From the NCBI GenBank assembly GCA_035294245.1, contig DATGLG010000049.1:1-39035 (forward strand): a stretch of 39,035 bases of DNA, in the 5' to 3' direction. Position 1 is the first letter of the stretch. Each line of letters opens with the position of its first letter. This DNA is from DATGLG01 sp035294245. Its GTDB lineage: Bacteria > Pseudomonadota > Alphaproteobacteria > JACZXZ01. Of this stretch, positions 32,673 to 39,035 are shown in pieces. Under the pieces are notes generated by a model. It worked only from the letters and a program-made list of their open reading frames with translations. It was not told the DNA's origin and did not search any database. The position numbers and the translations under genes were made by a program.

Positions 32673-33260
32673 TCAGAAGATGCCGCTGTCGCCTTGGCGC
32701 TGCATCGTCGGCTTGGTGTCGACGGGCGAGAAGATCTTCCCGATCGCACCGAGCACGCCGCCCGAATCGGCCTTCTTCGTTTCTTCCTGGGGCTGTTGCG
32801 GCTGCTGGGGCTGTCCCTTGATCAGGGTCTCGGTGAAGGCCTTATCCTCGCGATCGAGCTTCTCCGTCTCCTGGTCGACCTTGGTGCGGATATCCTTGGC
32901 CGCCGAGGCGGCGCCGGCATGCTGCAAGAGAGCCGACTCGCCCAGGGTGAGGCCCGCCTGGCGCTTGATGCCGGCGGCCGGATTCTGCTTCGCCTGCTCC
33001 TCGTCGAGGCCGAACACCGTGGCGCGGCCCTGCTGGGACGCCGTCACATCCGTCGCCGTCGCGGCCGTCGCGGCGGGCGGCCGCAGATTGTAGTCGGGCG
33101 GCAGGGTCAAAGGCGGCCGCTTCACGCTGTCGTCGGCCGGATCCTGAGGCTGATCGCCGTTCAGCGCGGTGTTGATCAGGCCCTTGGCGGTATCGCAGGC
33201 GCCCAAGCTCAGGAGCGCCAAGAGCGCCGCCATGGCCCGGAGGGTCTTTCCATTCAGCAT
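32673..33260 (-). CDS. DUF3035 family lipoprotein
   Basis: A 195-residue lipoprotein with a signal peptide ending LLSLGAC (lipidated Cys near residue 21). RPPLTLPPDYNLRPP is the hallmark of DUF3035, a family found beside lspA in many alphaproteobacteria. The C-terminal part is Gln/Pro-rich (KGQPQQPQQPQEETKK) and ends in an ordered GGVLGAIGKIFSP segment. Its molecular role is unknown; an outer-membrane assembly link has been suggested for related proteins. The ATG at 33260 follows GAGAGGA. It is located between lspA and mutL with 140-170 bp gaps, so it may have its own promoter. Confidence 0.85.
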   Translation of the reverse strand: MLNGKTLRAMAALLALLSLGACDTAKGLINTALNGDQPQDPADDSVKRPPLTLPPDYNLRPPAATAATATDVTASQQGRATVFGLDEEQAKQNPAAGIKRQAGLTLGESALLQHAGAASAAKDIRTKVDQETEKLDREDKAFTETLIKGQPQQPQQPQEETKKADSGGVLGAIGKIFSPVDTKPTMQRQGDSGIF

Positions 33261-33431
33261 TTGATCTCGAATCCTCTCGCCAGTCGGCGCCGGCGCCGGC
33301 CCAAATCTTCCGGCCCGTATCGCCGCCCCAGCCGTCCGGCAAGCTTGCCCATCCGGAACGCCCTGGCAGGTATCGTCAACGCCCGAGGCTCCGGCACGGC
33401 CGGGGCGCATCGGGGACCCCTGATTCCTGGG

Positions 33432-33941
33432 CTACGTTTTAGAGCTTCCGCGCCCGCTAAACAAGGCTTCGGCGAGGATAATCACGACGCCGATGGTGAT
33501 CGCCGAGTCGGCCAGGTTGAAGGCCGGCCAGTGATAGCGGCCCGCATAGACGTCGATGAAGTCGGTGACCGCCCCGTTGAGCAGCCGGTCCACCACATTG
33601 CCGAGGGCGCCGCCGGCGATCAGCCCCACCGCCGCGGCGATCCAGCGACTGCCGCTGCGGCGCTGCCAGAGGAAGAGCCAGACCACGACGACGACGGCAA
33701 AGGCCGAGAGCAGCCAGGGTCCCCAGGCGCTCTCGATCCGCAGCATGCCGAAGCTCACGCCCGTATTGGTTGCCAGCACGAGATTGAGGAACGGGGTCAG
33801 GGGGAGGATGCGCGGCGGACGCATCACGACGGCCACGATCCACCATTTGCTGAGCTGATCCGCGACGATGACGAGGACGGCGATCGTGACCGCGAGGGCC
33901 GTCGTGGGCCGCGGCGATCCGCGCTCAGCGGACCGGCTCAA
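33432..33941 (-). CDS. lspA: Lipoprotein signal peptidase LspA
   Basis: A 169-residue signal peptidase II that cleaves prolipoprotein signal peptides before the lipidated cysteine. Four membrane spans are visible. The family signatures are NTGVSFGML, GGALGNVVDRL, and the catalytic aspartates D127 (AVTDFIDVY) and D145 (FNLADSAI). The only start that keeps the first membrane span intact is TTG at 33941; the next ATG (M40) would delete it. That start overlaps the end of ileS by 17 nt, implying coupling and probably low translation. It works on lipoproteins such as the DUF3035 protein encoded next. Confidence 0.92.
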   Translation of the reverse strand: MSRSAERGSPRPTTALAVTIAVLVIVADQLSKWWIVAVVMRPPRILPLTPFLNLVLATNTGVSFGMLRIESAWGPWLLSAFAVVVVVWLFLWQRRSGSRWIAAAVGLIAGGALGNVVDRLLNGAVTDFIDVYAGRYHWPAFNLADSAITIGVVIILAEALFSGRGSSKT

Positions 33942-36765
33942 GGCTCGTCACCACATCGTGGCAGCGGTCGCAGAGCCCGGGATGGTCGGCGTGGCGCCCG
34001 ACCTCGGGCAGCACCATCCAGCAGCGCTCGCATTTGCTTCCCTCGGCGAGCCCCGGCACCACGCCGATCTCCGCCGCCTCGGGGAGCGTGAAGGCGCCCG
34101 CCGGGGGCGGCCCCTCGACAAGGGTGGCGGCCGAGGTGATGGCGAGCTCGGCGAGATCGATGCCGCGCATCGCCGCGATGTCGTCGGCGGTGGCATAGAC
34201 GCGGGGATGGGCCTGGAGGCTCGCGCCGATCCGCTTCTCCGCCCGCTCGATCTCGAGGGCGCCGGTGACGACGCGGCGCAGGCGGCGAATCTTCTCCCAT
34301 TTCGCGGCGAGGGCGTCATCGCGCCAGGCCGGCGGGATCTCGGGGATCACCCGGAGATGCACGCTGTCGCGATCCGGGTCGGGCGAGCGCGCCAGCCACG
34401 CCTCCTCCGCGGTGAAGCAGAGCACCGGGGCGAGCCAGGCAGTCAGACAGGAGAAGAGCGCATCGAGCACGGTGCGCGCGGCGCGGCGGCGCGGACTTGC
34501 CGCGGCGTCGCAATAGAGCACGTCCTTGCGGATGTCGAAGTAGAAGGCGGAGAGATCGACGGCGCAGAAATTGTGCAGCTCGGTGAAGAGCGTATGGAAA
34601 TCGAAATCGTCGATGCATTTGCGCACCAGCCGATCGAGCTGCCACAGGCGATGCAGCACCCAGCGCTCAAGCTCGGGCATCGCCGCGGCGTCGACCCGCT
34701 CCCTGGCGTCGAAGCCGGCGAGATTGCCGAGGAGATAGCGCAGCGTGTTGCGCAGGCGCCGATAGATATCGGCGAGATGCTTCAGGATGTCGGGGCCGAT
34801 ACGCAGATCCTCGGAATAATCCGACCATACCACCCAGAGGCGCAGGATGTCGGCACCGTATTTGTCGACGACCTCCTGGGGGGCGGTGACGTTGCCGAGG
34901 GATTTCGACATCTTGCGCCCCTGCTCGTCCATGACGAAGCCGTGGGTGAGCACAGCGTCGTAAGGCGCGCGGCCGCGGGTGCCGCAGGATTCGAGGAGCG
35001 ACGAGTGGAACCAGCCTCGATGCTGGTCGGAGCCCTCGAGATAGAGCGAGGCGGGCCAGGCGAGCTCGGGCCGCTTCTCGAGCACGAAGGCGTGGGTCGA
35101 GCCGCTGTCGAACCAGACATCGGCGATGTCGGTGACCTGCTCGTAATCGGCGGGGTCATAGTCGTTGCCGAGGAAGCGCGCGGGCGGGCTGGTGAACCAG
35201 GCGTCGGCGCCCTCTGCCTCGAAGGCCTCGGCGATGCGGTCGACGACCTTCTGATCCCTGAGCGGCTCGCCCGTCGTCTTGTCGACGAAGATGGCGATGG
35301 GCACCCCCCAGGCGCGCTGGCGCGAGATGCACCAGTCGGGGCGCGTCTCGATCATGCCGTAGAGCCGCGCCTTGCCCTGGGCCGGCACGAAGCGGGTCGC
35401 CTCGATAGCGGCAAGGGCCTTCTGCCGCAAGTCGTTGATGGTCATCGAGATGAACCACTGGGGCGTGTTGCGGAAGATGAGGGGCGCCTTGGAGCGCCAG
35501 GAATGGGGGTAGCTGTGCACCAGATGGCCTTGGGCGAGGAGGCCGTCCGCAGCGGCAAGGGCCGCGATCACCGTCTTGTTGGCGTCGCCCTCCCTGCCCT
35601 GGGGCGTGTAGACGCGCCTGCCGGCGAAGAGCGGCACATGGGGATAGTAGCTGCCGTCCTCCGAGACGGTCTGAGGCACCTCGATACCATGGGCGATGCC
35701 AGTCTCGTAGTCGTCGGCGCCGTGCCCCGGCGCGATATGCACGAGGCCGCTGCCGTCCGCGTCGGTGACAAAGCCGCCGGGCAGCAGCAGCACCTCGAAG
35801 TCGTAGCCTTGGCCGCGCAGCGGATGGCGCGCGACGACGCCTGCGAGCGCCGCGCCCTTGAAGCGGGCGAGGACTCGCGAGGCGATTTTCAGCTCCTGGT
35901 CGAGAGCCGCGTGCCGGCTCGCCGCGAAGACCAGCCGCTCGCCCGCATGGGCGAGGCTGCCCTCGGCGGCCTCGACGACCTCGACGAGGACATAGTCGAT
36001 CTCCTCGCCATAGGCGATGGCGCGGTTGCCGGGGATGGTCCACGGCGTCGTCGTCCAGATGACGATCGCAGCACCCTCGAGGCGCTTGTCGGGGGCGGCG
36101 ATCACCGGAAAGCGCACATAGATCGTCGTCGAGCGGTGATCGTGATACTCGATCTCGGCCTCGGCGAGGGCCGTCTTCTCGACGACGGACCACATCACCG
36201 GCTTGGCGCCGCGGAAGAGCCCGCCATTCATCAGGAACTTGCCGATCTCGCGCACGATCTGCGCCTCGGCGTCGTAGCTCATCGTGGTGTAGGGATGCGC
36301 CCAGTCGCCCTCGACGCCGAGGCGGCGGAACTCGCGCTTCTGCACGGCGATCCACTCCTCGGCGAAAGCGCGGCACTCCCGCCGGAGCTGGGCGATCGGA
36401 ACCTCGTCCTTGCTCTTCCCCGCGGCGCGGTACTTCTCCTCGATCTTCCACTCGATAGGAAGCCCGTGGCAGTCCCAGCCGGGCACGTAATTGGCGTCCT
36501 TGCCCAGCATCTGCTGAGAGCGATTGATCACGTCCTTGAGGATCTTGTTGAGCGCGTGGCCGATATGGAGGTGCCCGTTGGCGTAGGGCGGGCCGTCATG
36601 GAGGATGAATTTGGGCCGTCCCTTCGACGCCGCGCGCAGGCGGCCGAAGAGATCCATCGCGTCCCAGCGCGCGAGCATCGCCGGCTCGCGCTTGGGCAGC
36701 TCGCCCTTCATGGGAAAGTCGGTGCGCGGCAGGAAGACGGTCGCTCGATAATCGTCGATGGCCAT
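33925..36765 (-). CDS. ileS: Isoleucyl-tRNA synthetase
   Basis: A 946-residue class Ia aminoacyl-tRNA synthetase charging tRNA-Ile. The ATP-binding HIGH-type motif is H-L-H-I-G-H at 65-70 (GPPYANGHLHIGHALNK), and KMSKS is at 618-622. The large editing domain lies between them (TTTPWTIPGNRAIAYGEE). The anticodon-binding region follows, and a C-terminal zinc site uses CERCW and CDRCHD. Length and domain order match bacterial IleS. The ATG at 36765 begins the conserved MAIDDYRATVFLPRTDFPMKG type start. A terminator between ribF and ileS suggests ileS has its own promoter in 36766-36877. Confidence 0.97.
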   Translation of the reverse strand: MAIDDYRATVFLPRTDFPMKGELPKREPAMLARWDAMDLFGRLRAASKGRPKFILHDGPPYANGHLHIGHALNKILKDVINRSQQMLGKDANYVPGWDCHGLPIEWKIEEKYRAAGKSKDEVPIAQLRRECRAFAEEWIAVQKREFRRLGVEGDWAHPYTTMSYDAEAQIVREIGKFLMNGGLFRGAKPVMWSVVEKTALAEAEIEYHDHRSTTIYVRFPVIAAPDKRLEGAAIVIWTTTPWTIPGNRAIAYGEEIDYVLVEVVEAAEGSLAHAGERLVFAASRHAALDQELKIASRVLARFKGAALAGVVARHPLRGQGYDFEVLLLPGGFVTDADGSGLVHIAPGHGADDYETGIAHGIEVPQTVSEDGSYYPHVPLFAGRRVYTPQGREGDANKTVIAALAAADGLLAQGHLVHSYPHSWRSKAPLIFRNTPQWFISMTINDLRQKALAAIEATRFVPAQGKARLYGMIETRPDWCISRQRAWGVPIAIFVDKTTGEPLRDQKVVDRIAEAFEAEGADAWFTSPPARFLGNDYDPADYEQVTDIADVWFDSGSTHAFVLEKRPELAWPASLYLEGSDQHRGWFHSSLLESCGTRGRAPYDAVLTHGFVMDEQGRKMSKSLGNVTAPQEVVDKYGADILRLWVVWSDYSEDLRIGPDILKHLADIYRRLRNTLRYLLGNLAGFDARERVDAAAMPELERWVLHRLWQLDRLVRKCIDDFDFHTLFTELHNFCAVDLSAFYFDIRKDVLYCDAAASPRRRAARTVLDALFSCLTAWLAPVLCFTAEEAWLARSPDPDRDSVHLRVIPEIPPAWRDDALAAKWEKIRRLRRVVTGALEIERAEKRIGASLQAHPRVYATADDIAAMRGIDLAELAITSAATLVEGPPPAGAFTLPEAAEIGVVPGLAEGSKCERCWMVLPEVGRHADHPGLCDRCHDVVTSLEPVR

Positions 36766-36877
36766 GCTCGGCTCGTGGGGACTCGGCCTGTTCCGGTTGG
36801 GACGAAAGGGCCGGCGAGGGCGCAAGCGGCAGCCTCTCGCGGCGGGCGGATGTTATGGACCGCCCCCCGCAGCGTCA

Positions 36878-36906
36878 AGAAAAAGGGGCCGCGGGCCCGC
36901 AGCCCC
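36878..36906 (-). terminator. Rho-independent terminator of ribF
   Basis: On the minus strand: a stem GGGGCTGCGG / CCGCGGCCCC (one A-C mismatch, 2-nt loop region) followed by TTTTTCTT. It starts 1 nt after the ribF stop codon. This is the most convincing intrinsic terminator in the window. Confidence 0.85.
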
Positions 36907-36907
36907 C

Positions 36908-37924
36908 TTAGTGCTGGCCGCCGCCGAACGCTTCGCCGGCCGCGGCCGGACCGAAGGGGGTCGCGGGCCAGCCGCGCTCCCAATGCTCGGAGGCGAGGAT
37001 GACGCGGGCGCGGCGGCTATCCTCGGCGATCTGCCGCTTGAGCGCGTCGAGGCCGTCGAACTTCATCTCCGGCCGCAGGTGATCGACGAGGGCGACGCGC
37101 AGGTGATGGCCGTAGAGATCACCCGCGAAGTCAAAGAGATTGACCTCGAAGAGGAGCGTGGTGCCGTCGACCGTCGGGCGCACGCCGAGATTGGCGACAC
37201 CGCCATGCCAGTGGATGGCCGTGCCGCGATCGATCCCGGCGCGCACCGCATAGACGCCGCGCGCCGGCACGAGATAGCCGTCGAGGGGCAGATTGGCGGT
37301 GGGGAAGCCGAGCTTGCGGCCACGCTTGTCGCCCGCCTGCACCCGCGCCTCGATCTCCCAGTAGCGCCCGAGCAGGAGGGCGGCACGGGTGGGGTTGCCG
37401 GCCTGGAGATAATCGCGGATGCGCGTCGAGGAATAAATCTCCTCGCCCGGGCCCTTGACGCGGGTGAGGCAGGTCACGGCGAAGCCGTGGCGCTCGCCGA
37501 GGGCGCGCAGCGTTTCCGGCGTGCCGCCGCGCTTGTGGCCGAAAGCGAAATTGTCGCCGATCACCGCATGGCGGATGCCGAGCCCCGCGACCAGCACCTC
37601 GGCGACGAAGCGCTCGGCCGAGAGGCGGGAGAGGGCCTCGTCGAAGGTGAGCACGAAGAGGAGATCGACGCCGAGGGCCTCGACGAGCCGCGCCTTGATG
37701 CGGAAGGGCGTCAGGCGGAAGGGCGGCAGGTCCGGGCGGAAGAAGCTGCGCGGATGAGGCTCGAAGGTGAGCACCGCAAGCGGCGCCTTGGCCGCCCGGG
37801 CCCGCTCGGCGGCGGCGGCGATGATCGCCTGGTGGCCGCGATGGATGCCGTCGAAATTGCCGATGGCGACGACGGCGCCGCGGACGTTCTCGGGGAGATC
37901 GGTGTAGTGGCGGAAGACGCGCAT
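36908..37924 (-). CDS. ribF: Bifunctional riboflavin kinase / FAD synthetase RibF
   Basis: A 338-residue enzyme that phosphorylates riboflavin to FMN and adenylates FMN to FAD. The N-terminal FAD synthetase domain shows AIGNFDGIHRGHQ (nucleotidyltransferase loop) and the STRIRDYL motif near residue 167. The C-terminal riboflavin kinase domain shows GKRGRKLGFPTANL-type residues (here DKRGRKLGFPTANL), VYAVRAG and NLGVRPT, with FEVNLFDF later. Length is normal for the family. The ATG at 37924 begins MRVFRHYTDLPE; no strong ribosome-binding site precedes it. Confidence 0.96.
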   Translation of the reverse strand: MRVFRHYTDLPENVRGAVVAIGNFDGIHRGHQAIIAAAAERARAAKAPLAVLTFEPHPRSFFRPDLPPFRLTPFRIKARLVEALGVDLLFVLTFDEALSRLSAERFVAEVLVAGLGIRHAVIGDNFAFGHKRGGTPETLRALGERHGFAVTCLTRVKGPGEEIYSSTRIRDYLQAGNPTRAALLLGRYWEIEARVQAGDKRGRKLGFPTANLPLDGYLVPARGVYAVRAGIDRGTAIHWHGGVANLGVRPTVDGTTLLFEVNLFDFAGDLYGHHLRVALVDHLRPEMKFDGLDALKRQIAEDSRRARVILASEHWERGWPATPFGPAAAGEAFGGGQH

Positions 37925-38013
37925 TGGCTCACGCTCGGGACTCGGTCGCGGTCCCAAGGCTAGCGGCATTCCTTGCGCTGGCAAGCGCGGAGTTCGGGGT
38001 AAATCGGCGGCGC

Positions 38014-38487
38014 TCAGCTCGCCGGGCGCGCGGGCACCATGACGACGGCCTCGCCTTCGAGCACGACGCGCTCGCCAACGGTGCAGACGGTCGCCAAGGT
38101 CACCTTGCGCTTCGCCGGCACGATGTCGGTGATGGTGACACGGGCATTCACCGTGTCGCCGGCGCGCACCGGCGCCTTGAAGCGCAAGCTCTGGCTGAGA
38201 TAGACGCAGCCGGGCCCCGGCAGCTTGGTGCCGAGCACCGTCGAGACGAAGCTCGCCGTCAGCATGCCGTGGGCGATGCGGCCCTCGAACACCGTATTGG
38301 CGGCGAATTCGCTGTTGAGATGGACGGGATTGCCGTCGCCCGAGATGCCGGCGAAGAGCACGATATCGGCATCGGTCACGGTCCGGGCATAGAGGGCGCT
38401 CATGCCGAGCGCGAGCTCCTCGATGTAATAGCCATGGAGCTCATCCATGGCATTTCGTTGCCGCTCCTCGACGACGTCCAGTGCCAT
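38014..38487 (-). CDS. MaoC-like (R)-specific enoyl-CoA hydratase family protein
   Basis: A 157-residue single hot-dog domain protein. The hydratase-2 motif is complete: FAGISGDGNPVHLNSEFA with D51, N53 and H56 at the catalytic positions, followed by GRIAHGMLTASFVSTVLG. It likely hydrates trans-2-enoyl-CoA to (R)-3-hydroxyacyl-CoA, supplying polyhydroxyalkanoate synthesis or beta-oxidation; the exact chain length is unknown. The ATG at 38487 has AAAGGA 6 nt upstream; a second ATG at 38448 also precedes the domain. TATATATT at about 38517-38525 on the opposite face may be part of its promoter. It lies about 90 bp upstream of ribF on the same strand. Confidence 0.9.
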   Translation of the reverse strand: MALDVVEERQRNAMDELHGYYIEELALGMSALYARTVTDADIVLFAGISGDGNPVHLNSEFAANTVFEGRIAHGMLTASFVSTVLGTKLPGPGCVYLSQSLRFKAPVRAGDTVNARVTITDIVPAKRKVTLATVCTVGERVVLEGEAVVMVPARPAS

Positions 38488-38710
38488 TCGGCATCCTTTC
38501 GCTGGTGCGACGCACAAATATATACTGCGGCGCACGGTAATCGATCCGTGACAATTCCGCAACCGATGCCGCTATCCTTAGCGCGGGCCGGTAAAGAACC
38601 ATTTAATTCTACGGACTTATATAGGTCGTCTTGGCCCCGTGACAAAGCCGGGCCCGCCGCTGTGCAGGCGCAAGAACGACAGTTCCGCCGACTCGCGGAA
38701 CCCTGGACGC
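38488..38710. other. Gap between maoC-like gene and MITE copy 2
   Basis: About 220 bp, with an AT-rich patch around 38590-38630 unusual for this region. No gene or RNA was recognised. It may carry the promoter of the maoC-like gene. Confidence 0.5.
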
Positions 38711-38898
38711 TAATGTTGTGATTTTGACATTCGAATCGCATTCAAAGGTCGTCATTCCGGCCGGAGCCCCCGGGTCCCGCCGAAGGCGGGCCCGAGGACA
38801 GGCTCCGCGCAGAGCCGGAATCCAGGGCCGCATCCCTGGATGCCCGCTTTCGCGGGCATGACGGCCAAACAGAACAAACCGTTGGAGTCACAACACTA
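38711..38898 (-). mobile_element. MITE-like element, copy 2 (TA to TA)
   Basis: A 188-bp element, inverted relative to copy 1 and nearly identical. The ends inside the TAs are ATGTTGTGAT and the complement of the other end GTGTTGTGAC. The flanks are C before the first TA and G after the second, consistent with insertion into CTAG with TA duplication, as in copy 1. The interior palindromes are the same. It has no coding capacity. Its right end is 10 bp from the stop codon of an IS630-type transposase. Confidence 0.8.
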
Positions 38899-38908
38899 GT
38901 ACTCGGGA

Positions 38909-39035
38909 TCATAAGTCGCTGAGACGGCGGCCCTTGAAAGGGCGCTGCGCGACTTTGCTCTTGGTCCAAACGAAAGGCGTTGCGGACTGGTTGTAGCTTT
39001 CGATGAAGGCATCGATGTGTTCCCTGAGCTGCTTC
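38909..39035 (-). CDS. IS630 family transposase, C-terminal end (partial)
   Basis: The last 41 codons and stop of a gene that begins beyond the window. The reading frame gives HIDAFIESYNQSATPFVWTK, then KVAQRPFKGRRLSDL and TGA. This matches the standard C-terminus of IS630-family DDE transposases (a short helix, then the PFVWTK block, then a basic tail). The catalytic DDE residues lie outside the window, so activity cannot be judged. It is probably part of an intact or near-intact IS630 element whose right end abuts MITE copy 2. Confidence 0.8.
   Translation of the reverse strand, partial: KQLREHIDAFIESYNQSATPFVWTKSKVAQRPFKGRRLSDL

Noticed and set aside
30633..34091. A 1152-residue open frame on the plus strand
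   Set aside because: It is antisense to mutL, the DUF3035 gene and lspA, and consists of low-complexity Arg/Ala/Gly-rich sequence. Long antisense frames are expected at high GC.
33868..37002. A 1044-residue open frame on the plus strand
   Set aside because: It lies opposite ileS and has no domain character; codon-bias shadow.

Overview
The window is a 39 kb piece of a strongly GC-rich bacterial chromosome, most likely an alphaproteobacterium near Rhodospirillales (inference). The main support is the minus-strand block ribF - ileS - lspA - DUF3035 lipoprotein - mutL, whose order is typical of Alphaproteobacteria. An endonuclease-type MutL and a PEP-CTERM secreted protein are compatible with this. 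No rRNA, tRNA or CRISPR array was seen.

Left third (1-12.1 kb): palindromic intergenic repeats, a GNAT acetyltransferase, a PEP-CTERM protein, a phytanoyl-CoA-dioxygenase-like enzyme, two small unknown envelope or secreted proteins, a class I amidotransferase (peptidase C26), the rluB-like/rsmD pair, a lower-GC two-gene module (pol-beta-type nucleotidyltransferase plus a 64-residue basic protein), a five-cysteine secreted protein, a flavin (PPOX) oxidoreductase, a GFA-family protein, a PEP-mutase-like enzyme, an EamA transporter divergent from an AraC regulator, and a GlcG-like exported protein.

Middle (12.3-26.1 kb): a TPR-glycosyltransferase, a paralogue of the five-cysteine protein, a DUF72 protein, a MITE-like element, an alpha/beta hydrolase with an ABM-like protein, a sedolisin (S53) peptidase, a TonB-like protein, a phospholipase-D-type lipoprotein, a cupin translationally coupled to an HExxH protein, and a TPR-sulfotransferase.

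Right third (26.1-39 kb): a copper module with csoR and copA divergent across one 21-bp operator that overlaps both promoters. The TPR-sulfotransferase gene sits 2 nt behind csoR and is probably co-transcribed with it. Then come a DUF1275 membrane protein, a D-2-hydroxyacid dehydrogenase, the housekeeping block mutL / DUF3035 / lspA / ileS / ribF, a MaoC hydratase, a second copy of the MITE, and the 3' end of an IS630-family transposase running off the window.

Most genes are ordinary. The observations most worth following are: (1) a roughly 186-188 bp MITE family with TA-flanked termini in CTAG context beside an IS630 transposase; (2) the shared csoR/copA promoter-operator and the sulfotransferase coupled to csoR; (3) the paralogous five-cysteine secreted proteins, both of which look leaderless; (4) the nucleotidyltransferase/small-protein module with base composition unlike its surroundings. 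All calls come from reading the sequence; no database search was run.
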